Shown in pieces: positions 45,248 through 54,089 of a stretch of DNA of 64,000 nt. The DNA is from Desulfobacca acetoxidans DSM 11109 (GTDB lineage Bacteria > Desulfobacterota > Desulfobaccia > Desulfobaccales > Desulfobaccaceae). The DNA is taken from contig NC_015388.1 in NCBI RefSeq assembly GCF_000195295.1, forward strand, positions 1 through 64,000, written 5' to 3'. How positions within the stretch are numbered: position 1 is the stretch's first letter; the number at the start of each line of letters is the position of its first letter. The notes under the pieces were generated by a model that was given only the letters and a program-made list of their open reading frames with translations, was not told the origin of the DNA and searched no databases. Made by a program: the position numbers and the translations under genes.

Positions 45248-46084
45248 ATGGCGACCGGCCGTCTCTGTCCACCCATCATCACCCTGTTGACCGATTTCGG
45301 GCTGCAAGACGTGTATGTCGGCGTCATGAAAGGGGTAATCCTGGGAATCAACCCAAATGTCAGGTTGGTGGACCTGACTCATAACGTCCCGCCCCACGAC
45401 ATCGCGGCCGGCGCCTTCCTGTTGAGGTCTGCCTGGCAGTTTTTTCCTCCAGGCGCCATCCATCTGGCAGTGGTTGATCCGGGGGTCGGCTCGGATCGGC
45501 GCGCCTTGGCCATCTTTTGTCGGGACCACTACTTTGTCGGTCCCGACAACGGTCTTTTTTCTCTGATATTTTCCGGAGAGTCCGCGGCGGCCATCGTCAG
45601 TCTGGAAAAGGCGGAGTTTTTTCTGCCCAAAGTCTCGGCTACATTCCATGGTCGGGACATCATGGCGCCGACGGCGGCCTATATTTCCCTGGGAACGCCT
45701 TTAACCGCCCTCGGTCCGTCCCTAACCGATCCGGTAGCGTTGAACCTTCCTGCCCCGCGTCTGGAGGAACGCCGGTTGCTTGGGGAAATCATTTATGGCG
45801 ACCGGTTTGGCAATCTCATCAGCAATATTCTTTTCGCCGACCTGCAGATTTGGCGCCAAGGACAGCCCATCGGCCTGACAGTCAACGGCCATCCTATACC
45901 CCATCTGGTTCGAACCTATCATGAGGTGCCGTCAGGAACCCTGCTGGCCCTCGAAGGCAGCCACGGGTATCTGGAAATTGCCTGCCGCCTGGGGAGCGCC
46001 GCCCAGGCATTGCACACCGGTCCCGGTGGCCAGGTTGTCGCTACCCTTGCCTCTTCTGTTGAAAGGCGCCCCCATGCCCCGTGA
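45248..46084 (+). CDS. SAM hydrolase / SAM-hydroxide adenosyltransferase (DUF62)
   Basis: This 278-residue protein is a DUF62 member, which converts S-adenosylmethionine and water to adenosine and methionine; relatives use chloride or fluoride. Diagnostic segments are ITLLTDFGLQDVYVG, VDLTHNVPPHD, HLAVVDPGVGS, FVGPDNGLF and TFHGRDIMAP. The hydroxide-type relay (Asp-Arg-His) is suggested by Asp in VVDPGVGSDRR and the FHGRD His. The gene overlaps the GH15 gene by 11 bases. Confidence 0.88.
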   Translation: MATGRLCPPIITLLTDFGLQDVYVGVMKGVILGINPNVRLVDLTHNVPPHDIAAGAFLLRSAWQFFPPGAIHLAVVDPGVGSDRRALAIFCRDHYFVGPDNGLFSLIFSGESAAAIVSLEKAEFFLPKVSATFHGRDIMAPTAAYISLGTPLTALGPSLTDPVALNLPAPRLEERRLLGEIIYGDRFGNLISNILFADLQIWRQGQPIGLTVNGHPIPHLVRTYHEVPSGTLLALEGSHGYLEIACRLGSAAQALHTGPGGQVVATLASSVERRPHAP

Positions 46085-48134
46085 CCTTCCCGTCGGCAAC
46101 GGCAGACTCCTCCTCAATTTTGACCTGCATTACAACCTGCGGGATCTTTACTTTCCGCACGTCGGTCAGGAAAATCATCTGGGCAGCGATACCTCCCGCT
46201 TTGGAATCTGGGTGGATGGCCGCTTTTTCTGGATCGGTCCGGGATGGGATATTGAGCTGCTCTACGACCCCGATACCCTGGTTACCCAAGTTAGGCTGCA
46301 TCATCCCGAACTCCAACTCATCCTTCACTGCCGGGATGCCGTCGATTTCCATGAAAACATCTATGTCAAAGAGATAACCATAGAGAATCTCTCACCCGCC
46401 GAGCGTCACTGCCGCCTCTTTTTTCATTTAGACCTCAACATCTCTGGCAACGACGTCGGCGACACCGCCGCTTTTGATCCCGAAACCGGTGGCGTCGTAC
46501 ACTATAAGGGTAACCGCTATTTTTTGGCGAATGGCCTGGCGGTTGGCTATGGCGGGCTGGCTCAGTATGCTGTCGGCCAGAAGGGGGTCGATGGCAAAGA
46601 AGGTACTTTCCGGGACGCCGAAGACGGTATCCTCTCCGGAAATCCTATCGCCCAGGGTTCCATAGACTCTGTTATCAGTGTGACAATTGCGGTTCCTGGG
46701 CTGGCTTCAGGCCAGGCCTGTTTCTGGCTGACCGCGGCCCAGACCTGGGACGAAGTCAGGCGATTGGACTCTCTCGTGCGTTCCAAGCAACCCCAGCACC
46801 TGCTCACCCGCACCGCCGATTATTGGCGTTTATGGGTACGCAAAGAAACGCCGCCCCTTGATCTCGTACCGGACAGGTTGGCAGACCTGTACCGGCGTAG
46901 TCTGCTGATTCTGACCACTCAAATCGATTGGCAGGGTGGCATTGTGGCTGCTACGGACTCAGACGTCATTCAGTTCAACCGCGATACTTACGCCTACATC
47001 TGGCCTCGAGACGGCGCCTTGGCGGCCCACGCCCTCGATCTTACCGGCTACCCTCAAATTGCCGCCCAGTTCTTTGCCTTTGTCGCCAAACTCATCGATC
47101 CGGCCGGCTATCTGCTCCATAAATATAACCCTGACGGCGCCTTGGCCTCATCCTGGCACCCCTGGTATCTTGACGGCCAGAACCAGCTTCCTATTCAGGA
47201 GGACTCTACTGCCTTGGTGATCTGGGCCTTGTGGCACCATTTTGTGCTCTACCGGGACATCGAATTTATCAAACCGCTTTACCGCCCTCTCATCAAACGG
47301 GCGGCCAATTTCATGAGCCAATTTCGGGATCCGGAAACCGGTCTGCCAGCTCCTTCCTATGATCTGTGGGAAGAACGCCGGGGAATCTCCGGCTTCACTG
47401 TCGGGGCTGTCTTTGGCGGCCTGACCGCCGCCTCTCTTTTTTGCACCGTCTTCGGAGAAGATTCTCATGCCCAGAGATACCGCACGGTCGCGGCTGAGAT
47501 CAGAGACGCCGCTTCCAGCCATCTCTGGCGTCCCGAGCTTAACCGCTTCTGTCGTCTGCTGTATCGAACCATTGATGGTGTTCTCAAAGTCGATCCGGTC
47601 TGCGATGCCAGCCTTTGGGGTCTCTTCGCCTTTGGCATGTATTCCCCCGATGACCCTCGCATCACCGCTACTATGGAGACCCTCAGGGAGAAACTTTGGG
47701 TAAGGGGCCCCGCTTCCGGTATGGCCCGCTATGAAGATGATTACTACCACCGAATCGGCCTTGAAACACCGGGAAACCCTTGGATTATCTGCACTCTGTG
47801 GTTGGCTGATTATTTCATTCAGAAAGGCGAGACCGATGAAGACTTGAATCGGGCGATGGAGATCTTGTTTCTGGTAGCAGACCGGGCTCTGCCCTCAGGG
47901 GTTCTCCCCGAACAATTCCACCCCTTTACCGGAGCACCGCTGTCAGTATCACCGCTCACCTGGAGCCATGCCGCTTTTATCACCACCATGCATCTTCTGC
48001 TGCGTCGTCTGGCCAAACGAAATGCCTGTCCGGTCTGCGGTACCACGCCGCTGCCTTATCTGCGTCGAGAAGACTGGATCGAACAACTCTATTTCAACAC
48101 CTGCAGCTCCATTCACGGCACCTGTAAAATCTAA
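46074..48134 (+). CDS. Glycoside hydrolase family 15 protein
   Basis: This 686-residue protein has an N-terminal beta-sandwich (about 1-275) and an (alpha/alpha)6-barrel (about 290-655), the layout of bacterial GH15 glucoamylase- or trehalase-like enzymes. Marks are YAYIWPRDGALAAHAL, PSYDLWEERRG (likely catalytic acid region) and LPEQFHPFTGAPLSVSPLTW (likely catalytic base region). There is no signal peptide, so it acts in the cytoplasm, perhaps on glycogen-type glucans or trehalose. The C-terminus has a CPVCG zinc-like pair. ATG 46074 follows GAAAGG. Confidence 0.87.
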   Translation: MPRDLPVGNGRLLLNFDLHYNLRDLYFPHVGQENHLGSDTSRFGIWVDGRFFWIGPGWDIELLYDPDTLVTQVRLHHPELQLILHCRDAVDFHENIYVKEITIENLSPAERHCRLFFHLDLNISGNDVGDTAAFDPETGGVVHYKGNRYFLANGLAVGYGGLAQYAVGQKGVDGKEGTFRDAEDGILSGNPIAQGSIDSVISVTIAVPGLASGQACFWLTAAQTWDEVRRLDSLVRSKQPQHLLTRTADYWRLWVRKETPPLDLVPDRLADLYRRSLLILTTQIDWQGGIVAATDSDVIQFNRDTYAYIWPRDGALAAHALDLTGYPQIAAQFFAFVAKLIDPAGYLLHKYNPDGALASSWHPWYLDGQNQLPIQEDSTALVIWALWHHFVLYRDIEFIKPLYRPLIKRAANFMSQFRDPETGLPAPSYDLWEERRGISGFTVGAVFGGLTAASLFCTVFGEDSHAQRYRTVAAEIRDAASSHLWRPELNRFCRLLYRTIDGVLKVDPVCDASLWGLFAFGMYSPDDPRITATMETLREKLWVRGPASGMARYEDDYYHRIGLETPGNPWIICTLWLADYFIQKGETDEDLNRAMEILFLVADRALPSGVLPEQFHPFTGAPLSVSPLTWSHAAFITTMHLLLRRLAKRNACPVCGTTPLPYLRREDWIEQLYFNTCSSIHGTCKI

Positions 48135-48187
48135 TCGTCTCGAACAGAATAAGCAATCCTACATTAACAACAATGCCCCTGACGTTA

Positions 48188-48222
48188 ATCCCTGATCCCT
48201 ATTCCCTGATCCCTGATCCCCG
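48188..48222. repeat. Period-7 tract (ATCCCTG type)
   Basis: Five consecutive heptamers: ATCCCTG, ATCCCTA, TTCCCTG, ATCCCTG, ATCCCCG. The tract lies between the convergent GH15 and nuclease genes. Confidence 0.75.
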
Positions 48223-48225
48223 TAT

Positions 48226-48849
48226 CTATGGTTGGCACCGCCGGCAGGGACTGAAGCCCTGCCAGTATGCTTCGAGAGGTGTTTTGAGGATGAGGCGGTT
48301 GGGCTGAGCGATTTTTTTCCCTCCCGGGCAGGCCGGCCGGTGAAAACGCCGGGTCCTGGTGTTGGCGACGTAGAAAGGTTCTTGAGCCTGAGGTAGCTCC
48401 CGCCACCAGCCCCGGCGGGCGGTGATGGCCTGTTGTTGGGCAAGTATAAGAAGAGCTTGATAGCGGATATTAGGGAAGACGACGAGGACCCGGGCCAATC
48501 CCTGGCGGACAAGCTCTTCATTGAGCATCTGCCCATCAGGGAGGAAGACATAGGCCAACAAACGGTTGTATTGGTCGTAACGCTCCTCGTCGTATTCCAG
48601 ACGCAGTTTCCGGCCCCGGGTCAACTCGCTATTAGCCTGTTTGGCTGCCTGGGCAAGTCCTTTCTCGAAAGACCTTGAACTGGTCAATTCCGGCGTATCG
48701 ATGCCCAGATAGCGCACAGTGAAGCCACCCGTTAGTCTAATGGTGTCGCCGTCCACCACCTGGAAGACCTCCCCTTCCTGGGGAGGCCCTTTTTCAGCAC
48801 TGCATCCCGCCAACCAGCAGCAGACGAAGACCCAGAATGCAACCTTCGT
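48226..48849 (-). CDS. Staphylococcal-nuclease-fold lipoprotein, apparent ACG start
   Basis: The SNase domain (about 25-150) shows VVDGDTIRL, YLGIDTPEL and the RLLAYVFLPDGQMLN segment with the conserved Arg. A second small domain at the C-terminus (FHRPACPGGKKI then FSPCRRCQP) resembles the Ada-type zinc ribbon often attached to secreted nucleases. The first canonical start (TTG 48813) lies inside a lipobox LAGC; upstream the frame encodes a classic signal (T/M)KVAFWVFVCCWLAGC starting at ACG 48849. I place the start there (207 residues), four bases after uxs. It should be a DNA/RNA nuclease anchored in the envelope. Confidence 0.78.
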   Translation of the reverse strand, partial: TKVAFWVFVCCWLAGCSAEKGPPQEGEVFQVVDGDTIRLTGGFTVRYLGIDTPELTSSRSFEKGLAQAAKQANSELTRGRKLRLEYDEERYDQYNRLLAYVFLPDGQMLNEELVRQGLARVLVVFPNIRYQALLILAQQQAITARRGWWRELPQAQEPFYVANTRTRRFHRPACPGGKKIAQPNRLILKTPLEAYWQGFSPCRRCQP

Positions 48850-48853
48850 GAGC

Positions 48854-49810
48854 CTAAACCACCAGGGGCTGACCCAACTGGCGCAATTTTTCTTTAAAAT
48901 AGCCTATCGTCTCCTTGAGGCCGGTGGCAAGTGGGACAACGGGCTGCCAATCCAAAAGCCTTTTGGCCTTACTGATCTCCGGACAGCGCTTCTGCGGATC
49001 ATCATGGGGAATGGGTTTAAAAACCAGCTTTGCCGAACTACCGGTGAATTGCAGAGTTTTCTGGGCCATCTCTAAAATAGTATATTCCTCCGGATTTCCC
49101 AAATTCACCGGTCCCTCGAAGACCTCGGTGTTCATGAGTCTGACCAGCCCTTCCACGAGGTCGGAAATATAACAAAAGGACCGTGTCTGATGTCCCTGCC
49201 CATACACGGTGATGTCCTCACCGGTAAGGGCCTGGACAATAAAATTGCTGATTACCCGACCGTCGTGAATGGCCATCCGGGGACCGTAGGTATTAAAAAT
49301 CCGGGCGATGCGCACCTCCACACCATTCTGGCGGTGATAGTCCATCATTAAGGCTTCCGCGGCGCGTTTACCCTCATCGTAACAACTGCGGATGCCGATA
49401 CAATTGACATTGCCCCAGTATTCCTCAACCTGGGGATGCACCGTCGGGTCGCCATAGACCTCGGAAGTTGAAGCTTGCAGAATGCGGGCTTTCACCCTTT
49501 TAGCCAGCCCCAGCATATTCAGGGCGCCCATGACATTGGTTTTGATAGTTTTCACCGGGTTATATTGATAATGCACCGGCGAGGCCGGGCAGGCCAGGTT
49601 GTAAATCTGCTCCACTTCCGCCATGAATGGGTTTACCACATCGTGGCGGATAATCTCCAACCGGGGGTGGTCTCGCAAATGCATCAGGTTGTCTTTGGAA
49701 CCGGTGAAGTAATTATCTAGAGACAGCACCTCATGCCCTTGCGCCAGTAAGTATTCCACGAGATGTGAGCCGATAAAACCGGCGCCGCCGGTCACCAAAA
49801 TGCGCTTCAT
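48854..49810 (-). CDS. uxs: UDP-glucuronate decarboxylase (UDP-xylose synthase)
   Basis: This 318-residue extended SDR enzyme oxidises and decarboxylates UDP-glucuronate to UDP-xylose. It has the NAD motif [24 protein letters not shown] and IRHDVVNPF that mark the UXS group, [10 protein letters not shown] with the catalytic Ser/Thr, and a Tyr-x-x-x-Lys in [11 protein letters not shown]. Homologues supply sugar nucleotides for lipopolysaccharide or capsule. No other glycan gene is beside it. The lipoprotein nuclease gene follows directly on the same strand. Confidence 0.9.
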   Translation of the reverse strand: MKRILVTGGAGFIGSHLVEYLLAQGHEVLSLDNYFTGSKDNLMHLRDHPRLEIIRHDVVNPFMAEVEQIYNLACPASPVHYQYNPVKTIKTNVMGALNMLGLAKRVKARILQASTSEVYGDPTVHPQVEEYWGNVNCIGIRSCYDEGKRAAEALMMDYHRQNGVEVRIARIFNTYGPRMAIHDGRVISNFIVQALTGEDITVYGQGHQTRSFCYISDLVEGLVRLMNTEVFEGPVNLGNPEEYTILEMAQKTLQFTGSSAKLVFKPIPHDDPQKRCPEISKAKRLLDWQPVVPLATGLKETIGYFKEKLRQLGQPLVV

Positions 49811-50005
49811 GCTATTTTCCCCTCTCTTCCTTACGGCTAGGGCTATTTTTCCCCAATATTTTTTAAAAGTCCAGCATTTTTCCCATTGACAGCGGATCGG
49901 CTTTCTCGGAAGATTTAAAGATAGACTGCCGGCTGAATTGTATCACATGCCAATAGTTGGCAACCGGAAACGGTCAGACAGCCTTGGCGGCTCAGTAACC
50001 ATACC

Positions 50006-50082
50006 GCCCCCGTAGCTCAGGTGGACAGAGCAACGGATTCCTAATCCGTGTGCCGCCCGTTCGAGTCGGGCCGGGGGCACCA
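50006..50082 (+). tRNA. tRNA-Arg (anticodon CCT)
   Basis: The sequence folds as a cloverleaf: acceptor GCCCCCG/CGGGGGC, D-arm GCTCAGGTGGACAGAGC, anticodon stem ACGGA/TCCGT around TTCCTAA (anticodon CCT), T-arm with GTTCGAGTC, discriminator A and an encoded CCA. A TTGACA at 49886 may belong to its promoter. The accessory region begins right after its 3' end, and tRNA 3' ends are common integration sites. Confidence 0.97.
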
Positions 50083-50090
50083 ATAATTTC

Positions 50091-50123
50091 AAGGGGTTGA
50101 CGACAAAATGTTGCCAACCCCTT
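50091..50123 (+). terminator. Hairpin just after tRNA-Arg
   Basis: AAGGGGTTG and CAACCCCTT form a perfect nine-base stem with a 15-base loop. The bases after it are mixed (GACCACTTTTA). It could end the tRNA transcript or be part of an attachment region. Confidence 0.5.
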
Positions 50124-50136
50124 GACCACTTTTAGC

Positions 50137-50158
50137 AAAGTTTCCCAAAAGTTTCCCA
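50137..50158 (+). repeat. Tandem 11-bp repeat next to tRNA, arm-site-like
   Basis: AAAGTTTCCCA occurs twice without a gap, 55 bases past the tRNA. Direct repeats of this kind beside a tRNA 3' end resemble integrase arm-binding sites of prophages and islands. No integrase gene is in the window. Confidence 0.5.
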
Positions 50159-50262
50159 TCAGATATCAGATATAGATATTAGACGATTATTCGGCACGCA
50201 TGATGATTGAGGGCCCATCTCCATATCTTGGGCGCAAATTATCAATAAATGCATTTATAATA

Positions 50263-50311
50263 TTGACAATATCGCAATATTTGCAGATAATAAATTTATT
50301 AATTTGCAAAT
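50263..50311 (+). promoter_or_regulatory. Promoter with overlapping palindrome for HTH-GTPase gene
   Basis: TTGACA (50263-50268) and GATAAT (50286-50291) are separated by 17 bases, a strong sigma-70 promoter. An imperfect 33-base palindrome (50279-50311, arms ATTTGCA...TGCAAAT) covers the -10 and the start. It lies just before the ribosome site of a gene whose product begins with an HTH, so autorepression is the natural reading. Confidence 0.6.
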
Positions 50312-50334
50312 AATACAGAAAGGAGTTTGTTGAT

Positions 50335-52488
50335 ATGGAAATGACATCTATACGGAAAGCTCTTTCCTCTCTCAGAGAAGAGGCTGGTATCTCTCAAGCG
50401 GAACTTGCTAAGCGCTTGCCCTTCACCGCAAGCAGGATCTCACGTCTGGAATCTGGCGAAATTGCAATGACAGAGGAAGATGCCCAAGAGATTGCGAAAG
50501 CAATCGGTACTCCAAAAGCAAATGATTTTAACGATTACCTCAGTCAAGACTGGCGGATTCTTGGGAGTCCAGGTTTCAATCACATCAACCGAGAAACCCT
50601 TTGGGAAGCAGAGCAAGCACTTCAGAGGCTGGAGGATCTCGAAAGTGACCCTGAGCTTAAAAATGTATTTCTACAACAGGTAAAATCTTGCAATGCTGCA
50701 CTGGAGCAGTCAGCCCAATTTCTTATGTCAACTCAGCATCAAATTGCTTTTTTCGGAAGTCCAGGTGTTGGGAAAACGACCTCCATATGTGCCCTTTCAG
50801 ATTTGGAGAAATCCGCAGGTAAAGACCTAAAGCATCAGATGGTACTCCCAACCGGGTCAGGACGGACAACAATCTGTGAAGTTCATGTTCGCAATGGCAG
50901 TGATTACAGCATTATCGTCGATCCATGCTCAGTGGAAGATATCCGCCAGTATGTTGCAGATTTTTCTGAACAGATAATTCGTTCCGATCGGGCCAGTGGC
51001 ACTGGCGAAAACGCAGAAGGTGCGGGTGTGAGTGCCGAGGTTGAACGAGCCCTTCGGAATATGAGCGGTTTGACCAAAAGGACCCTAAGAAATGAAGATG
51101 GCAAAATCATCAAGAGGGAAGACCCTGCCCTGAATCTAGTCGCGCAATACAATACAAAAGAAGACCTTCAAGTCCATATTATGTCAAAATTAGACCTCCC
51201 GAGGCGCAACCAAACTTCGATCTCAATGCCTCGCGAGTCTACAATTTCAGGCTTAGACTGGGTCGCTCATAATTTTGCAGATATAAACGATGGGAAAAAT
51301 GTAGAATTCTCATTACCTCGCCGCATTGAAGTCACTATACCATCTCCCATTCTAAACTCTGAGGCTTTTGACATCAGACTTATCGATACCCGAGGCATTG
51401 ATGAGCCGTCCGCACCTCGGCGTGATGTTCAGGCTTATCTAGACGATGAGAGAACTATTGCTGTTTTTTGCTCAAGTTTTAAGGACGCTCCGGATGCTGC
51501 AATGTTGGCTCTACTTGAGCGTTCTGCAGAAGGGGGATTGCGTGAGTCAGTCTTACGCAAAGGAATGCTCCTGGTGTTACCGTTGGACGGTGAAGAATCT
51601 GACGTCCGAGACAATATTAGTGGAGATGCCGAGGAGGGAAGAGAAATTCGCAGGGAGCAGGTTATGACGACCCTTCGCCACGTGAGAACAGGTAACCTTC
51701 AGGTAGAGTTTCTCAATGTGAAAAGTAGTGCTGATCGCAACATCATCAGGAATGCACTTTTGGAAATAATTGCTCGTATTAGAGAGCGACAAATTGACCA
51801 AGTTAAGACACTGATTTCCACCGTTAATGGATTGATTGAGAACAAGGCTAATGCAGAAGCAAAAGCCGTTTTCGATGCAGCAATTCGTCCACTACGTTTG
51901 TGGTTTTCAAATAACCAGTCTGTAAACCAAGGCGGGAAAACACCCAGCTCTGCATTGATGGAGGAGATGGAAGATTTGCGTTACGCTGCCAGTTTGCATG
52001 CGTCTGTCAATAGATACGGAAATTGGTACAATTTCGATTATTGGCATTGTCTCGGATTCGGCGCACGCCGAGAAGTAGTTACGAGGATAAGCGATCAAGC
52101 AACAGTCTTGAAAGGGCTGATCGAAACAGAATTGAGCTATCCCGAATCCGAGCAGGTTCATGGCTTTCTCAGCCATTTTCAAAGGCAGATCGAAGAGGGG
52201 CTAAATCAATTTTATAAGGATATTCAGACTCTCGGCGAAACTTATTTCTTAGATCAGCTAAAATCTGACTTTGCGTACTGGAATCAGTGTACCCGGCGGT
52301 GGGGGAGAGGCCCGGGTTACAAGAATGACATCAAACACTGGACCGATGATTGGTTCTCAAAACCAGAACGCTTGCAAAGATACGACTTCCTTGAGCAGGA
52401 GATTCAACGAAGATGGCAGGACTTGCTGAAGAAACTTGACAAACAGCTTGCATCGATTCAACCAGAGGGTGAGGTTAACGCGCCATAA
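50335..52488 (+). CDS. XRE-HTH fused to large dynamin-like GTPase
   Basis: This 717-residue protein begins with a full Cro/C1-type HTH (about 6-60: SQAELAKRL, SRISRLESGEI). A P-loop GSPGVGKTT follows at 141-149, a PTGSGRTT segment that could be switch I at 172-179, and a DTRGIDE G3 motif at 351-357. The 200 residues between G1 and G3 hold a large insertion. After about residue 480 the protein is mostly helical. This reads as a regulator fused to a dynamin- or GBP-like GTPase; no named family fits. AAAGGAG lies upstream of the ATG. The next gene of the original unit was an Hsp70-fold ATPase, now split off by an IS element. Base use is more AT-rich than the core genome. Confidence 0.72.
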   Translation: MEMTSIRKALSSLREEAGISQAELAKRLPFTASRISRLESGEIAMTEEDAQEIAKAIGTPKANDFNDYLSQDWRILGSPGFNHINRETLWEAEQALQRLEDLESDPELKNVFLQQVKSCNAALEQSAQFLMSTQHQIAFFGSPGVGKTTSICALSDLEKSAGKDLKHQMVLPTGSGRTTICEVHVRNGSDYSIIVDPCSVEDIRQYVADFSEQIIRSDRASGTGENAEGAGVSAEVERALRNMSGLTKRTLRNEDGKIIKREDPALNLVAQYNTKEDLQVHIMSKLDLPRRNQTSISMPRESTISGLDWVAHNFADINDGKNVEFSLPRRIEVTIPSPILNSEAFDIRLIDTRGIDEPSAPRRDVQAYLDDERTIAVFCSSFKDAPDAAMLALLERSAEGGLRESVLRKGMLLVLPLDGEESDVRDNISGDAEEGREIRREQVMTTLRHVRTGNLQVEFLNVKSSADRNIIRNALLEIIARIRERQIDQVKTLISTVNGLIENKANAEAKAVFDAAIRPLRLWFSNNQSVNQGGKTPSSALMEEMEDLRYAASLHASVNRYGNWYNFDYWHCLGFGARREVVTRISDQATVLKGLIETELSYPESEQVHGFLSHFQRQIEEGLNQFYKDIQTLGETYFLDQLKSDFAYWNQCTRRWGRGPGYKNDIKHWTDDWFSKPERLQRYDFLEQEIQRRWQDLLKKLDKQLASIQPEGEVNAP

Positions 52489-52631
52489 GAAAGCTACTCC
52501 GATTTAAGCTAAGATTTGGTAATTGTGAAGATCTACACTGAAAACTGACCCCCAATCGCCGTTGAAAATTGACCCCCTCAGAGATAAACCGATGCCAGCT
52601 TATGGCGTCGGAGGTGAGGAGGGTGATTTCT

Positions 52632-54089
52632 ATGGAAGAATGGCAGGCCATTCAAGTTTTAAAGCGTCAGGGGCATGGGAAAAAAGCCATAGCCCGGCAA
52701 TTGGGGATTTCCAAGAACACGGTGAAGCGCCACTGGAACCGCCAAGCGCCACCAGCGTATCAGAGAGCGGCATCGGAGAAGATGTTAGACCCCTTTGCCC
52801 CTCAGATTAAAGAGATGATTGGCAAACAATTTATCGGTACCCGCATCTTTCAGGAACTATCCGAGTTGGGCTATACCGGGTCCTTGACCAGCGTGTATCG
52901 CTATCTCCGGCAGTTTCAAGATGATGTCCGAGACAGAACCACGATCCATTTCGAGACTTCCCCGGGTCAACAGATGCAATACGACTGGAAAGAATGGCAG
53001 GTGCCGGTAGCCGGCCGGCCACTGAAGATTTACTTCCACCAGGCGATCCTGTCATACAGTCGCTATAAGTTTGTGACCTTTTCTTTGGATATCAGTACTC
53101 CCAGCATTATTCGGGTGTTAACTCAGGCCCTGGTCTTTTTCCAGGGAGTGCCGGCAGAAATCGTCATCGACAATCCCAAGCAGTTGGTCCTGTCGCACGA
53201 CCGTCAGGGCGTCATCCGCTATCAGGATGATTTCCTGGCTTTCTTGGGGACCTATGGCCTTAAGCCGGACCCCTGCCAACCATATCGGGCCCGGACCAAG
53301 GGCAAGGTGGAAAATCCATTCTTTTATCTCCAGGAGCATTTCCTGCGGGGTTTGGAAGTGGAGCATCTCGACCACCTGGGAGAGCGCTTGGCCCGGTTTA
53401 TGGAACAGTATAATGCCCGGACCCATAGCACCACCGGACTGGCGCCAGTACAACTCTGGCCACAAGAAAACCTCAAGCCCTTACAGTCCGATATTCCCCT
53501 GTCATTTCAAAAAGAATCCCGGAAAGTCTCCTGGGATGGCTACGTACACGCGGACAGCAACCGCTACCCGGTGTCTTTGGCCATGGCCGGGAAAAAAGTC
53601 TGGATCGAACGGGTGCTGGGGCGCTGGCTGGATATCCTGGATGCTGACTTGAAACCCCTGGCTCGGTATGAACTGCTTCGTGAACATCAGGTAACCTTGC
53701 CGCATCCTGAACACGCCGATCTGGCCAAGGAATTTCTGGACCGGAAAGAACAGCGGCGCTTGCAGGTCAAGGTGGTTTTTCAGGAGACTTTTCCAGCTTT
53801 GGCGCCAGACTTTATCCGCTTGGCGGAACAGTCATATACCCTCAACGCCTCCTACCATTTGAATAAAATCCTGGACCTGCTCTCTGTCTATGACCACCAG
53901 GCCGTCGCCGCTGCCTTGCAGACGGCCCTGGAGTTGGGTACGCCGTCGGTCAGATCGGTCCAGGGCCTGCTGCCGGAAAAACTGCAGCAGCCGGTGCTCC
54001 CGACTTCGTGCCGGACAGCCTGTTTGCCAGCCGTGGCCAAAAGACCGCTTTCACTCTATAGAGCCAGTTACGGAGGAGGCGCCCGATGA
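52632..54089 (+). CDS. istA: IS21 transposase IstA
   Basis: This 485-residue transposase has an N-terminal HTH (KAIARQLGISKNTVKRHW) and an rve-type integrase core. The DDE residues lie in MQYDWKEWQV, EIVIDNPKQL and KGKVENPFFYL. ATG 52632 follows an extended GGAGGTGAGGAGG; an earlier start 21 codons upstream lies inside the terminal repeats. Its stop overlaps istB by four bases. It appears intact. Confidence 0.93.
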   Translation: MEEWQAIQVLKRQGHGKKAIARQLGISKNTVKRHWNRQAPPAYQRAASEKMLDPFAPQIKEMIGKQFIGTRIFQELSELGYTGSLTSVYRYLRQFQDDVRDRTTIHFETSPGQQMQYDWKEWQVPVAGRPLKIYFHQAILSYSRYKFVTFSLDISTPSIIRVLTQALVFFQGVPAEIVIDNPKQLVLSHDRQGVIRYQDDFLAFLGTYGLKPDPCQPYRARTKGKVENPFFYLQEHFLRGLEVEHLDHLGERLARFMEQYNARTHSTTGLAPVQLWPQENLKPLQSDIPLSFQKESRKVSWDGYVHADSNRYPVSLAMAGKKVWIERVLGRWLDILDADLKPLARYELLREHQVTLPHPEHADLAKEFLDRKEQRRLQVKVVFQETFPALAPDFIRLAEQSYTLNASYHLNKILDLLSVYDHQAVAAALQTALELGTPSVRSVQGLLPEKLQQPVLPTSCRTACLPAVAKRPLSLYRASYGGGAR

